Shown in pieces: positions 1-10,698 of a DNA stretch of 64,000 nt (position 1 is the first letter of the stretch; each line of letters begins with the position of its first letter). The DNA comes from Heyndrickxia shackletonii. GTDB taxonomy: Bacteria > Bacillota > Bacilli > Bacillales > Bacillaceae_C. Made by a program: the position numbers and the translations under genes. Under the pieces are notes generated by a model. The model made no database searches, was not told the origin of the DNA, and saw only the letters and a list, made by a program, of their open reading frames with translations. Where the stretch lies: positions 2,310,648 to 2,374,647 of the forward strand of contig NZ_LJJC01000004.1 of NCBI RefSeq assembly GCF_001420715.1. The letters run 5' to 3'.

Positions 1-1
1 G

Positions 2-226
2 CTCAAGCCAAACATTATTAGTGAGGTTGCTTTCGGGGACTTTATCTATGGATATGTAATGGGTGGGATGGGAATCACGATTGTACCTGAGTTAGTAGCT
101 AAGAATATAAGTCATCTTAAACTCTCTTCTTTACCGATTGTGAATTTTAAAAGATCTGTTTCATTAGCTGCTAAGAGTAGCAAAATTGGATCTCAGTTAT
201 ATGAGTTTATGACAGCAGTTGATTAA
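2..226 (+). CDS. C-terminal fragment of a LysR-family transcriptional regulator (partial)
   Basis: The reading frame is open from base 2 and stops at 224-226 (TAA), giving about 74 residues with the gene start off the left edge. The segment GYVMGGMGITIVPELVAKN is typical of the end of a LysR substrate-binding domain, where a glycine-rich G-x-G-I-x-x-V-P motif lines the effector pocket; the DNA-binding domain would lie upstream. It converges on the downstream beta-glucosidase gene and shares its terminator. The family call rests on this one motif, and the regulated genes cannot be told. Confidence 0.6.
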   Translation, partial: LKPNIISEVAFGDFIYGYVMGGMGITIVPELVAKNISHLKLSSLPIVNFKRSVSLAAKSSKIGSQLYEFMTAVD

Positions 227-311
227 GTTTATAATATCCTCCATACTATTCGAACACAATGATCTTCAACAATCAGGCGCTTTCATGGCGTAATGAAAAA
301 AGCCTGATTTT

Positions 312-360
312 ACAATAAAAATTGTTCTAGTGCTATAAACACTAGAACAATTTTTATTGT
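312..360. terminator. Bidirectional rho-independent terminator
   Basis: A perfect 21-bp inverted repeat (312-332 and 340-360) with a 7-base loop sits between the LysR-type fragment and the convergent GH4 gene. A/T-rich arms make it usable from both sides. A weaker stem (aatcaggc/gcctgatt) lies just upstream at about 270-308. Confidence 0.85.
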
Positions 361-361
361 T

Positions 362-1690
362 TTACGCTTCAACTTTTTGGAAAAACTTCGGTAAATACTC
401 TTTATGTGCTTCTAACATTTCATCCAAGATAGCTTTACCAACTTTATCAGAAGGAACAAGAGGATTAATTACCATTGCAAGTAATGCAGTATCATAGTTG
501 CCTGTTACAGCCGCTTCTGCTGCTACACGTTCAAATGATTTTATTTGTTGTACAAGTCCTCGAACTGCCACTGGAAGATCTCCGTTGATGATTGGCTTTG
601 GTCCTTCTTTTGTAATCACACAACTTACTTCAACGGCGGACTTATACGGGATACTTGCAATAGCTCCGTTATTAATGGTGTTAACCGGCTGAATATCACG
701 TTTATCGTTATAAATAGACGAAATGAGACGAACCGCTGCATCACTGTAATATGCTCCACCGCGTTCCTCTAATTGAGGTGGTTTAATTGCTAAATTTGGA
801 TCTTTGTATAACTCAAATAGTTCCGCTTCAAGTTTTTGAACGACTTCCGCTCTCGTTGTGCCATCTTTAAAGTTTTTCAATTCTTTTTGCAGCATTTCAT
901 CTTTCTTGTAGTAGTACATGTGATATGGACAAGTTAAGACATTTAATGCCCGAATAAATTCTGGCTCCCAGCCTTGTCCTTTTATGTTTTTAACAAAGCT
1001 GCTGTTCTCAGGATTGGATAACAAATTAATTACTTTATCTTTTACACTAACTCCGTCTAGATACACATCTAATCCGAATACCATATGATTTAGACCAGCG
1101 AAATCAATACGAATACGGGAATGATCAACATTTAATAGCTTTGCAACCCCCATTTCAATCCCGATTGGAACATTACATAAGCCAACGATTTTCTTGTGAT
1201 CAGTGTAACGAAGAACAGCCTCTGTCACCATGCCAGCAGGATTTGTAAAGTTGATTAACCAAGCATCTGGACATAATTCTTTCATATCTTTTACAATATC
1301 CAAAATAACTGGAATGGTACGCAACCCCTTAAATAATCCACCTGGTCCATTTGTTTCTTGTCCTAATACACCGTGACTTAAAGGAATTCTTTCATCTTTA
1401 GCACGAGCATCCAGTAACCCTACACGGAATTGAGTTGTAACATAATCAGCATCCTTTAAAGCTGCTCTTCTATCTAATGTTAGATGAACGTCGATGGGAA
1501 GACCTGCTTTTTCAATCATTCTTTTTGCAAGGCTCCCTACAATCTCTAATTTTTCTTTTCCTGCTTCAATATCCACTAGCCATAACTCTCTAACTGGTAA
1601 TTCATGATATCGTTTTATGAATCCTTCTACTAGTTCAGGGGTATAACTAGATCCCCCGCCAATCGTTACAATTTTAATACCTTGTGTCAT
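362..1690 (-). CDS. licH: 6-phospho-beta-glucosidase, glycoside hydrolase family 4
   Basis: 442 residues, the same length as B. subtilis LicH. GH4 enzymes hydrolyse phosphorylated disaccharides such as cellobiose-6-phosphate in the cytoplasm by an NAD+- and Mn2+-dependent redox mechanism. Seen here: the N-terminal Rossmann motif TIGGGSSYTPELVEG (residues 9-23), NFTNPAG at 147-153, the metal-ligand region LCNVPIGIEM with Cys172, and N201-H202. The start is set by a GGAGGT site a few bases upstream. No PTS gene is adjacent, so the supplier of phosphorylated sugar is not visible. LicH rather than another GH4 glucosidase is a best guess. Confidence 0.87.
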   Translation of the reverse strand: MTQGIKIVTIGGGSSYTPELVEGFIKRYHELPVRELWLVDIEAGKEKLEIVGSLAKRMIEKAGLPIDVHLTLDRRAALKDADYVTTQFRVGLLDARAKDERIPLSHGVLGQETNGPGGLFKGLRTIPVILDIVKDMKELCPDAWLINFTNPAGMVTEAVLRYTDHKKIVGLCNVPIGIEMGVAKLLNVDHSRIRIDFAGLNHMVFGLDVYLDGVSVKDKVINLLSNPENSSFVKNIKGQGWEPEFIRALNVLTCPYHMYYYKKDEMLQKELKNFKDGTTRAEVVQKLEAELFELYKDPNLAIKPPQLEERGGAYYSDAAVRLISSIYNDKRDIQPVNTINNGAIASIPYKSAVEVSCVITKEGPKPIINGDLPVAVRGLVQQIKSFERVAAEAAVTGNYDTALLAMVINPLVPSDKVGKAILDEMLEAHKEYLPKFFQKVEA

Positions 1691-1716
1691 TCTCTATACA
1701 CCTCCGGGTAATGTAA

Positions 1717-1730
1717 CAGCTAAATAGCTG
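1717..1730. promoter_or_regulatory. 14-bp palindrome upstream of licH
   Basis: CAGCTAAATAGCTG is a perfect inverted repeat centred about 33 bases upstream of the licH start, a position where a repressor could act. No known consensus fits it; it does not match a cre site. Confidence 0.25.
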
Positions 1731-2266
1731 GTTGCGATTTGTAGAGTCCTACCGCAAAAATTGTAATGTAAAGTGTCTTTTTTTCATTTCTCTTCTTGTG
1801 TAAGGAAAGTAAAAGTACTTATGACTGAATTGTATCGGTGTTGCATTAAACAGTAAATAATTCGGGAGCATCTAGTTTTTAAAAACACAAGAAGTCATTT
1901 GTTACCTAAATGTAACAACATGTATCTTATGCAGGAGATGTGTTAGTCTGGGCATATCATTCCCACTTACGTCATAAGAACGTAACAATATGTCTGTAGG
2001 GGATTTTTGTTTTGTAACCCAAAAGAAGACAATACAAAAACCTTGATTTTTCTGCTTGCATAAAAAATCAAGGTTTTTAACTTCAAAAAGTGTCTTAGTG
2101 TAAGTGTTGCTGAAGATATCGCTAAACATAGGAATAATCGGCTATTACCATGGCGAGCTCTATTTAGCATTTCGCATTTTATTGATAAGATTCGTATGTC
2201 TTTAAGGGCTTGCAGCTTGAGAGAATTCAGTCCCTATTAAAAAACAATTTAATTACATACGAATCG
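1731..2266. other. Gene-free stretch with two inverted repeats
   Basis: No frame with a ribosome-binding site and convincing protein was found between licH and glpK. It holds a strong hairpin at 2034-2078 (a 17-base arm with AAAACCTTGATTTT and its complement, loop about 11), and an inverted repeat gattcgtatgt/acatacgaatc at 2189-2199 and 2255-2265 directly downstream of glpK. The second could serve as a long-loop transcription end for glpK. The first may be the terminator of a lost gene or part of a decayed mobile element. Confidence 0.4.
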
Positions 2267-3790
<1,524 letters not shown>

Positions 3791-3856
3791 TTATTAGTTT
3801 TCCTTTATTATTAATTCCAAAATAACATGACCTAATAAAATTATCTATTAAAAATA

Positions 3857-3897
3857 CAAAAACATGACACAGTATACAAACCGTCTCATGTTTTTTG
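3857..3897 (-). terminator. Terminator downstream of the staygreen-family gene
   Basis: An inverted repeat caaaaacatga (3857-3867) / tcatgttttttg (3886-3897) lies between the staygreen-type gene and glpK. Read on the minus strand it ends in a T-rich tract. Confidence 0.6.
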
Positions 3898-3915
3898 TGA
3901 CTGTTTTATTTGTTT

Positions 3916-4401
3916 CTACGTACTAGTGACAATAGGCTTTAAAAGGTACTGTCTAGGAGTTCCTAGTTGGAAGGTTCCGCTGAATTCAGGAATGTCGGTA
4001 TTGAAATGGATGATAATGGGTGCATCCAATAGCAATGGATAATTGTTGAAAAATTGATTATCTGCTATTACAAGCATCCGAATCAATTCCGGCAGTTCCT
4101 TTTGAAAGATCATACAACGAACTTGAGTGAGTCTTCTATCGGATTCTGATCCATTCATGCTTATATTACCATTAAGCGCGTATTCTCCCATTAAGGTAAT
4201 CCATTCGGCTTGGAGAATCTCTGATACATCTAAGTCGTTTGTTTGTTTGCTGAATTGGTTGCTAATCGATAAAAATAGTTTTCCGGTATATTCTGACTGT
4301 GATAAGGTATATTTTCTTCCTTCCAATGGGTGAAAGACTGTCGCTGGAGGAGCAATATTCACTGAAAGTGTTTCAGATGTCCATTCGCTCACGATAAGCA
4401 A
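3916..4401 (-). CDS. Staygreen-family protein
   Basis: 161 residues. The block RKYTLSQSEYTGKLFLSIS (about residues 29-47) matches the hallmark of the staygreen (SGR) family, usually R-x-Y-T-L-T-H-S-D-x-T-G-x-L-F-L-x-I-G, and the rest has the expected alpha/beta layout. Plant SGR proteins remove magnesium from chlorophyll a, and some bacterial homologues retain Mg-dechelatase activity in vitro. The role in a non-photosynthetic Bacillaceae is unknown. Here the usual THSD is SQSE and the glycine after LFLSI is missing, so catalytic activity is uncertain. The gene is monocistronic, upstream of glpK, with a putative gggggt ribosome site. Confidence 0.7.
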   Translation of the reverse strand: MLIVSEWTSETLSVNIAPPATVFHPLEGRKYTLSQSEYTGKLFLSISNQFSKQTNDLDVSEILQAEWITLMGEYALNGNISMNGSESDRRLTQVRCMIFQKELPELIRMLVIADNQFFNNYPLLLDAPIIIHFNTDIPEFSGTFQLGTPRQYLLKPIVTST

Positions 4402-4450
4402 CCCCCTTAATCATTACTTAACTCAGTATATGATACTTGCCTATAAAAGG

Positions 4451-5209
4451 TTACCTTTTTGCCCATTTTGTCTTAATCAAATTCCATTTTCCATTTTCGA
4501 AATACCAGGTTGCCGTTAGAACGCCTAGTGAATCTGCATGGTATGCACCACTAACTTGTCTGTAAGACCTAAGCCCATATCCTTTTTTTCCTCTAACCTT
4601 TGTTATTTTATACATAGCAACTGGATCAATCATTAGTTCGGTTGGTTCATTTAATTTTCCATTTTCTTGATACAAACCTGTTTGAATGTATTCTTTTTTG
4701 CGATTGATCACATTAAGATGGAATCTTTCTTTTGTTTCTGTAACATTTATCGTTGCTTTGAAGTTATTCTCAAATTGCCCTTGAAGATTTAATTGGGGTG
4801 GTAAAGGAATTGCAACCGCTTTTTGATCTTTTATCGTATTCAAGTGATAGTTATAAATACCCCCGCTCCCGCCTGTGGAGCTGGAAGCTAGCATATCTTT
4901 TATTCCATCATGATTTAAATCAGTAAATTCGATTTTTGGTTCTAATCCCGGACTATACTTAATTTTAACGATTGATTTATTTTGGAAAACAATTTCCGAC
5001 CAAATTTTTTTATAATATTTGCCTCCCTGCTGATTTGGGGTCTCTTTTAACACTATCTTCTCTTTTTTTCCATCCCCATTTATATCCTCTTTATATGTTT
5101 TAATAATGGAGATAGCAGGGGTAGCTTCTTCACCTGCATAAGTAATCGCAACAGTTGTAAAGCTCAGCATGAAAAAGGCAGTAATAGCTAGTAAGTATTC
5201 TTTTTTCAT
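4451..5209 (-). CDS. Secreted protein of unknown function with calcium-loop-like repeats
   Basis: 252 residues from the ATG at 5209, preceded by AAGGAG; the longer frame reaching 5380 runs into the parC terminator and parC itself and is rejected. The N-terminus has a lysine-rich start and a hydrophobic stretch (LLAITAFFMLSFTTVAITYA) followed by AGEE, a typical signal peptide, so export is expected. Two D-x-N-x-D-G loops, DINGDGKKE and DLNHDGIKD, resemble Ca2+-binding loops of FG-GAP/VCBS proteins. A basic C-terminus ends in KTKWAKR. No named family recognised. Confidence 0.75.
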   Translation of the reverse strand: MKKEYLLAITAFFMLSFTTVAITYAGEEATPAISIIKTYKEDINGDGKKEKIVLKETPNQQGGKYYKKIWSEIVFQNKSIVKIKYSPGLEPKIEFTDLNHDGIKDMLASSSTGGSGGIYNYHLNTIKDQKAVAIPLPPQLNLQGQFENNFKATINVTETKERFHLNVINRKKEYIQTGLYQENGKLNEPTELMIDPVAMYKITKVRGKKGYGLRSYRQVSGAYHADSLGVLTATWYFENGKWNLIKTKWAKR

Positions 5210-5285
5210 TTTAAAAACTCCTTTTTCTCCGATTGTTACTATTATTGGCAAATAGATAGAAAGTATGTAATTTTTCCCTGAATTA

Positions 5286-5320
5286 AGATAAAAAAGAACT
5301 TGCCACCTTAGTGACAAGTT
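5286..5320 (-). terminator. Terminator of the parE-parC operon
   Basis: On the minus strand a 10-bp stem AACTTGTCAC/GTGGCAAGTT with a TAAG loop (5297-5320) is followed by CTTTTTTATC. It lies 18 bases after the parC stop. Confidence 0.85.
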
Positions 5321-5337
5321 TAAATGATAGGAACCTT

Positions 5338-7782
5338 TTAGTTGTTTTCTGTATCTTTCTTGTTGGTTGTATCCTTCCAAATGCCTACTGTTAATCCGTT
5401 CTCCGATTCATCAAAAATAAAGGAGCCATTAGAATAACGATCATTTGCACGCATTTCCGCTATATTAATTTGTTCGATATTATTTTGCTCTGTTTGAACG
5501 TTCATAATATCACTATTGTCTACGATATCCATACCTGCTACACGATGCGGATTATTTTTCAATTCTCTTAGCATTACAACACCGCGTTTTGCCCTAGTTG
5601 TCTTTTCAAATTCTGCGATTTTCATTTTCTTAATCGCTCCTCTTTGGGTAGCAATGAAAATGAATTCTTTGTCAGGATCCAAAATGATTTTTCCAGAGAC
5701 AACATAGTCTCCTTCTTTCAGATTAATTCCTTTTACACCGGCAGCTCTTGCTCCTACGATATTAACTTCTTCCTCACTGAACCATAGACCATAGCCAATA
5801 TGAGTTGCTATAAATAAATCCTTTTGACCATCCGTAAGATGAACATCTACTACTTCGTCATCTCCTTTTAAATTAATAGCAACTAATGGTTTAGAGTATC
5901 TTTGTGCATTATACTGACTTAATTCAGTCTTTTTGACCATTCCATTTTTTGTTACGAATAATAAGAATTGTGGTGCGGAAAAATCCTGAATAGTAATAAC
6001 TTTAACAATTTGTTCGTCCTTTTCGATTGGTACAATATTAGCAATATGCTGGCCAAGATCCTTCCAGCGAATATCTGGTAATTCATGTACTGGACAATAC
6101 AAGTAATTTCCTTTATTCGTAAAGAGTAAAATAACGTTGGTGGTATTAATTTCCTCTTGGAATAACAAGCGATCGGTTTCTTTAATGGCAAGATCAAGAC
6201 CGTTAGAAGCTGTATAAGAACGAATGCTTGTACGTTTCACGTAACCATCTTTCGTAACCGTTACCATAACGTCCTCATTAGGAATCATAACCTCTAAATT
6301 GATTTTTATCTCTTCAATTTCATTCTCGATTTTTGTTTTGCGTGCGTCCGCATATTTCTTTTTAATTTCTTGTAGTTCTTTTTTAATTACTTTTAGTAAG
6401 TTTTTTTCACTTTCAAGAATGGCTGTTAATTCTTCGATTTTCTTGTTTAATTCCATTGCTTCCTTTTGAAGGGCCGTAATATCGGTATTGGTTAAGCGAT
6501 ATAGCTGCAATGATACGATCGCTTCTGCCTGTGGCTCTGTAAATTCATATTTGGCAATTAAGTTATCCTTAGCATCGCGTTTATCTTTAGAGGCACGGAT
6601 GGTCGCGATTACTTCATCTAAAATGGATAATGCTTTCATTAGTCCATCTACGATATGCTGACGATCCATCGCTTTTTGTAAATCAAATTTCGTACGTTTC
6701 GTCACGACATCCTTTTGATGTTCAATATAGGAGTCTAAAAGCTCACGAATACCAAGTAATTTTGGACGGCGATTATGGATTGCGACCATATTAAAGTTAT
6801 AAGATACTTGTAAGTCCGTATTTTTGAATAAATAGTACAGAACTCCTTCGGCATCAGCATCTTTTTTTAATTCAATGACAATACGAAGTCCTGTGCGGTC
6901 CGTTTCATCTCGGACCTCTGAAATGCCTTCTACTTTACGATCTAGTCTAAGCTCGTCAATTTTTTTTACTAAATTAGCTTTATTGACTTCATAAGGTATT
7001 TCAGTAACAACAATTTGCTGCTTCCCGCCACGCATATCCTCAATGGATGTTTTCCCGCGGACCACCATTTTTCCTTTGCCTGTTTCATATGCCTTCTTTA
7101 TCCCTTCAATACCTTGAATGATTCCGCCAGTTGGGAAATCAGGACCTTTAATAATCGTCATAAGATCCTCTACTGTACAATCAGGACGTTCAATACGCAT
7201 AATGGTTCCGTCAATTACTTCCCCAAGATGATGAGGAGGAATATCTGTTGCATATCCGGCTGATATACCAGTTGATCCATTTACTAATAGATTAGGAAAC
7301 CGTGCTGGCAGAACAGTTGGTTCCTTAGATGTATCATCGAAGTTTGGGATGAAATCAACTGTGTCTTTATCAATATCAAGCAAAAGTTCAGATGCGATAG
7401 CAGAAAGACGCGCCTCTGTATAACGCATAGCAGCAGGAGGATCGCCATCAATACTACCGTTGTTTCCGTGCATTTCTACTAGTACATTGCGAACCTTCCA
7501 ATCCTGACTCATCCTTACCATTGCATCATAAACAGATGTATCTCCATGAGGATGGTAATTACCGATAACATTTCCGACTGTTTTAGCAGATTTTCGAAAG
7601 CCTTTATCTGCAGTGTTTCCCTCTACATGCATCGCGTATAAAATACGCCTTTGCACTGGCTTTAGACCGTCCCTAGCATCTGGAAGGGCACGATCTTGAA
7701 TAATATATTTACTGTATCGTCCAAAACGATCTCCAATAACCTCTTCTAAAGGTAAATCTTGAAAACGTTCTACTGTTGTCAT
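5338..7782 (-). CDS. parC: DNA topoisomerase IV subunit A
   Basis: 814 residues. The subunit cleaves and rejoins DNA to decatenate replicated chromosomes, acting as a C2E2 tetramer with ParE. The catalytic tyrosine is Tyr121 in AMRYTEARL. The quinolone-resistance region reads [12 protein letters not shown], so Thr82 and Asp86 occupy the positions called Ser80 and Glu84 in Staphylococcus GrlA. GyrA-like blades follow in the C-terminal half (for example [18 protein letters not shown]), and no GyrA box was seen, which favours ParC over GyrA. The start overlaps the parE stop as TAATG, implying translational coupling. Confidence 0.96.
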   Translation of the reverse strand: MTTVERFQDLPLEEVIGDRFGRYSKYIIQDRALPDARDGLKPVQRRILYAMHVEGNTADKGFRKSAKTVGNVIGNYHPHGDTSVYDAMVRMSQDWKVRNVLVEMHGNNGSIDGDPPAAMRYTEARLSAIASELLLDIDKDTVDFIPNFDDTSKEPTVLPARFPNLLVNGSTGISAGYATDIPPHHLGEVIDGTIMRIERPDCTVEDLMTIIKGPDFPTGGIIQGIEGIKKAYETGKGKMVVRGKTSIEDMRGGKQQIVVTEIPYEVNKANLVKKIDELRLDRKVEGISEVRDETDRTGLRIVIELKKDADAEGVLYYLFKNTDLQVSYNFNMVAIHNRRPKLLGIRELLDSYIEHQKDVVTKRTKFDLQKAMDRQHIVDGLMKALSILDEVIATIRASKDKRDAKDNLIAKYEFTEPQAEAIVSLQLYRLTNTDITALQKEAMELNKKIEELTAILESEKNLLKVIKKELQEIKKKYADARKTKIENEIEEIKINLEVMIPNEDVMVTVTKDGYVKRTSIRSYTASNGLDLAIKETDRLLFQEEINTTNVILLFTNKGNYLYCPVHELPDIRWKDLGQHIANIVPIEKDEQIVKVITIQDFSAPQFLLFVTKNGMVKKTELSQYNAQRYSKPLVAINLKGDDEVVDVHLTDGQKDLFIATHIGYGLWFSEEEVNIVGARAAGVKGINLKEGDYVVSGKIILDPDKEFIFIATQRGAIKKMKIAEFEKTTRAKRGVVMLRELKNNPHRVAGMDIVDNSDIMNVQTEQNNIEQINIAEMRANDRYSNGSFIFDESENGLTVGIWKDTTNKKDTENN

Positions 7783-9758
7783 TAGATCTGTTCCCCTCCT
7801 TCGACAGTAAGATTTTCATTCTCTAATATGCTTTGATCTTCTTCCAGTCCAAAAGCAACATTATTTTCAATCCATTTCCGTCGCGGTTCCACTTTATCTC
7901 CCATTAAGGTTGTTACCCGGCGTTCTGCTCTTGCAGCATCATCAATACGTACACGAATTAATGTTCTTGATTCCGGATCCATCGTTGTTTCCCATAATTG
8001 GTCTGCATTCATTTCGCCAAGACCTTTATATCGCTGAAGCATATAGCCTCTTCCAACTTTTTTTATCACCGATTGCAATTCATTTTCTGTCCAAGCATAC
8101 TCGATTACCTCTTTTTTACCGCTCCCTTTACTTACTTTATAAAGCGGCGGGAGGGCGATATATACTTTTCCAGCTTCTATCAATGGACGCATATAACGAT
8201 AGAAGAAAGTAAGGAGCAGTACTTGTATGTGAGCACCGTCCGTATCGGCATCTGTCATAATGATCACTTTATTGTAATTAACATCCTCAATATTAAAGTC
8301 AGGTCCGACACCCGCTCCAATTGTATGAATGATGGTATTGATTTCTTCATTTTTAAAAATGTCTTGAAGCTTCGCTTTTTCCGTGTTAATTACTTTTCCA
8401 CGAAGCGGAAGAACGGCTTGGAAACGACGGTCACGGCCTTGTTTTGCCGAACCTCCAGCGGAATCACCCTCAACAAGATAAAGTTCATTTTTTTCCGGAT
8501 TTCGCGATTGGGCAGGAGTTAGTTTTCCTGAAAGGATACTCTCTGATTTCTTTTTCTTTTTCCCGTTGCGTGCTTCCTCCCGGGCTTTTCTCGCTGCTTC
8601 TCTTGCTTGTGCTGCTTTTATAGCCTTTTTAATTAATAAATTACTGGAATCAGGGTTTTCTTCTAGAAAATAGGCTAGATGCTCTGAAACGACAGTATCA
8701 ACAGCAGAACGTGCTTCACTCGTACCTAGCTTACCTTTTGTTTGTCCTTCGAATTGCAGAAACTCTTCCGGAATTCGAACAGATACGATAGCGGATAATC
8801 CTTCCCGAATGTCTGTTCCGTCTAAGTTTTTATCCCGCTCTTTTAAAAGGTTAACCTTCCGTGCATATTCATTTATCACTCGTGTTAATGCGGTTTTGGC
8901 GCCTGCTTCATGGGTTCCCCCGTCCTTTGTACGCACATTATTAACGAAGGAGAGGATATTTTCTGAAAATCCGTCGTTAAATTGGAAAGCAAATTCAACT
9001 TCAATATCACTGGCTTCCCCCTCAATCATGACAACGGGATGCAGAACATCTTTCCCTTCATTTAAGTATTCAACGAATGCTTCAATGCCGTTTTCATAAT
9101 GAAAGGTGTCACTTTGGCCGTAGCGTTCATCGATAATCTCAATTTTTAAACCTTTTAATAAAAAGGCGGATTCTCTTAATCGCTCACAAAGGGTGTCGTA
9201 ATTAAAGGTGGTAGTGCTGAAAATAGTCGGATCAGGCTTGAAATGGATGTTTGTCCCTGTTTGATTTGATTTTCCGATTTTTTCAAGGGTCGTTTCCGGT
9301 ATTCCGCCATCACGAAATCGTTGCTCATATACATACCCATCACGCTTGATGGTTACAACCAACCATTCCGATAAAGCATTTACAACGGAAGCACCAACAC
9401 CGTGTAATCCACCTGCCGTTTTATATCCGCCTTGCCCAAACTTACCCCCGGCATGTAAGACTGTAAAAATTACCTCTGTCGTTGGTTTTCCTAACTTATG
9501 CATTCCTGTCGGCATACCGCGCCCTTTGTCATCTACACTTATACTATTATCCTTATGGATTTTGACAATAATATGATCACCATTGCCGGCAAGTGCCTCG
9601 TCAACGGAATTATCGACAATTTCATATACAAGGTGATGCAATCCTCGCGCGTCAGTTGATCCTATATACATCCCCGGACGTTTCCGAACCGCTTCAAGAC
9701 CCTCCAGCACCTGGATGGCATCATCGTTATACTCAATTAAGTCTTGTTTCTTTGTCAC
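7782..9758 (-). CDS. parE: DNA topoisomerase IV subunit B
   Basis: 658 residues from a GTG start at 9758 behind GAAAGGGGA; a longer frame to 9866 lacks a ribosome site and homology. ParE supplies the GHKL ATPase that drives strand passage by ParC. Visible motifs: [14 protein letters not shown] (ATP-binding Asn/Glu), [23 protein letters not shown], and the TOPRIM elements [17 protein letters not shown] and [14 protein letters not shown]. Length and the [11 protein letters not shown] segment fit ParE rather than GyrB. It is the first gene of the parE-parC operon, and its promoter region carries two LexA-like boxes. Confidence 0.95.
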   Translation of the reverse strand: MTKKQDLIEYNDDAIQVLEGLEAVRKRPGMYIGSTDARGLHHLVYEIVDNSVDEALAGNGDHIIVKIHKDNSISVDDKGRGMPTGMHKLGKPTTEVIFTVLHAGGKFGQGGYKTAGGLHGVGASVVNALSEWLVVTIKRDGYVYEQRFRDGGIPETTLEKIGKSNQTGTNIHFKPDPTIFSTTTFNYDTLCERLRESAFLLKGLKIEIIDERYGQSDTFHYENGIEAFVEYLNEGKDVLHPVVMIEGEASDIEVEFAFQFNDGFSENILSFVNNVRTKDGGTHEAGAKTALTRVINEYARKVNLLKERDKNLDGTDIREGLSAIVSVRIPEEFLQFEGQTKGKLGTSEARSAVDTVVSEHLAYFLEENPDSSNLLIKKAIKAAQAREAARKAREEARNGKKKKKSESILSGKLTPAQSRNPEKNELYLVEGDSAGGSAKQGRDRRFQAVLPLRGKVINTEKAKLQDIFKNEEINTIIHTIGAGVGPDFNIEDVNYNKVIIMTDADTDGAHIQVLLLTFFYRYMRPLIEAGKVYIALPPLYKVSKGSGKKEVIEYAWTENELQSVIKKVGRGYMLQRYKGLGEMNADQLWETTMDPESRTLIRVRIDDAARAERRVTTLMGDKVEPRRKWIENNVAFGLEEDQSILENENLTVEGGEQI

Positions 9759-9976
9759 AAAAATTCCCCTTTCAACAACACAACTCTCTGTCTCTATATA
9801 AAACAATCGTAAATCATTATCAAAGGCTATTTCATAAACTATCTTGCTTTTGTAGACGAAAACCAATAAAAACCTTATTTAAGTTAAGAATGATTAACAC
9901 ATCTTTAAGAAAATGTGCCCCTAGGCTAAGTCTACAATAGAATTTACATGAAAACAGCCTAATTAAAATGATGAAA

Positions 9977-9990
9977 CAAACATCTGTTCG
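9977..9990 (-). promoter_or_regulatory. LexA (DinR) box 1 at the parEC promoter
   Basis: On the minus strand the site reads CGAACAGATGTTTG and matches the Bacillus SOS consensus CGAACRNRYGTTYC at 13 of 14 positions. It lies 7 bases downstream of the putative -10, about 220 bases before the parE start. The B. subtilis parEC operon is a known member of the LexA regulon, so the site is plausible. Confidence 0.7.
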
Positions 9991-9996
9991 CTTATC

Positions 9997-10002
9997 ATTA
10001 TA
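9997..10002 (-). promoter_or_regulatory. Putative -10 element of the parEC promoter
   Basis: A perfect TATAAT on the minus strand lies between the two LexA-like boxes. No good -35 at 17 bp was found (TTCATA at 19 bp is the nearest), typical of repressible promoters. The transcript would have a leader of over 200 bases. Nothing else was found between 9759 and 10180. Confidence 0.5.
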
Positions 10003-10009
10003 ACATATC

Positions 10010-10023
10010 CGAACAAGCGTCTA
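10010..10023 (+). promoter_or_regulatory. LexA (DinR) box 2 at the parEC promoter
   Basis: CGAACAAGCGTCTA matches CGAACRNRYGTTYC at 12 of 14 positions. It lies upstream of the -10, in the spacer, 33 bp (about three helical turns) centre to centre from box 1. Two LexA dimers on one face could hold the promoter shut. Confidence 0.55.
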
Positions 10024-10180
10024 TGAACTATTTTAACGATAAATTCTTATTTGGCAAATTACTTTTTAAAGACAAACAATTTTTCTGCCTGAATGATCCG
10101 TGAAACTACTGTACTTTTTAAAAATCCATCGTGAATCTATAATAGGCTTCATAGCCGTTAATTGGGAGTTTTTAAATGAA

Positions 10181-10220
10181 TAAAAAACAAGCGTACCATA
10201 AAAGAAATACGCTTGTTTAA
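10181..10220 (-). terminator. Terminator of yneT
   Basis: Perfect 11-bp inverted repeat AAACAAGCGTA/TACGCTTGTTT (10185-10195, 10208-10218), with a T-tract on the minus strand, directly after the yneT stop. Confidence 0.85.
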
Positions 10221-10226
10221 AGAAAC

Positions 10227-10640
10227 TCATTTTGTTAAGGCATGTTCGACTTTAATACAGCGATTCATAATTACCGTATATCCTTTTTCTTTCAGAAATT
10301 GATATGCTTCTTCATTTTCAAGGCCTAATTGTGCCCAGAAGATATCTGCGTCGATTTCGTCAAATTCTTTTGCAATCTCCGGCAGATATTCGGACCTGCG
10401 GAACACATTGACAATATCCACATGTCCTTCAATTTCTTTAAGGGATGAAACAGCCTTCACACCCAACACACTCTCGACAGAAGGATTAACAGGAATAATT
10501 TCATAGCCCGCTTTTTGCATTGCTTCTGAAATCATATAAGATGTTCTCTCGGGATTATCACTTAACCCTACTACGGCTATACGTTTCGCTTTTTTTAAAA
10601 TCCCTTTGATTTCTTCTCTGCTTGGATTTTCAATTGTCAT
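10227..10640 (-). CDS. yneT: CoA-binding domain protein, YneT family
   Basis: 137 residues, close to B. subtilis YneT (135). The fold is a single Rossmann-type CoA-binding domain: KRIAVVGLSDNPERTSY carries the nucleotide-binding loop, followed by GYEIIPVNP, DIVNVFRRSE and AQLGLENEEAY, all standard for the YccU/YneT family. The conserved MNRCIKVEH segment near the C-terminus is present. The biochemical role is not established in Bacillus. The gene sits upstream of parE as in B. subtilis but has its own terminator. Confidence 0.88.
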   Translation of the reverse strand: MTIENPSREEIKGILKKAKRIAVVGLSDNPERTSYMISEAMQKAGYEIIPVNPSVESVLGVKAVSSLKEIEGHVDIVNVFRRSEYLPEIAKEFDEIDADIFWAQLGLENEEAYQFLKEKGYTVIMNRCIKVEHALTK

Positions 10641-10698
10641 TCAAAAACCCCCATGTGTCTTTTTTCTTATCGTACGCTTTTCTAGCGATTCCTGCAAC

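Noticed and set aside
275-290. cre (CcpA) site near licH
   Set aside because: Only half of the palindrome (TGAAAGCG) fits and it lies downstream of the gene, in a terminator region.
1902-2170. Two overlapping open frames in the licH-glpK gap
   Set aside because: Both are translations of a hairpin region without ribosome site or recognisable domain.
5210-5380. N-terminal extension of the secreted protein into parC
   Set aside because: It overlaps the parC terminator and coding end, and a signal peptide with RBS begins at 5209.
9346-9940. Plus-strand open frames opposite parE
   Set aside because: They are antisense shadows with no RBS; parE motifs on the minus strand are complete.
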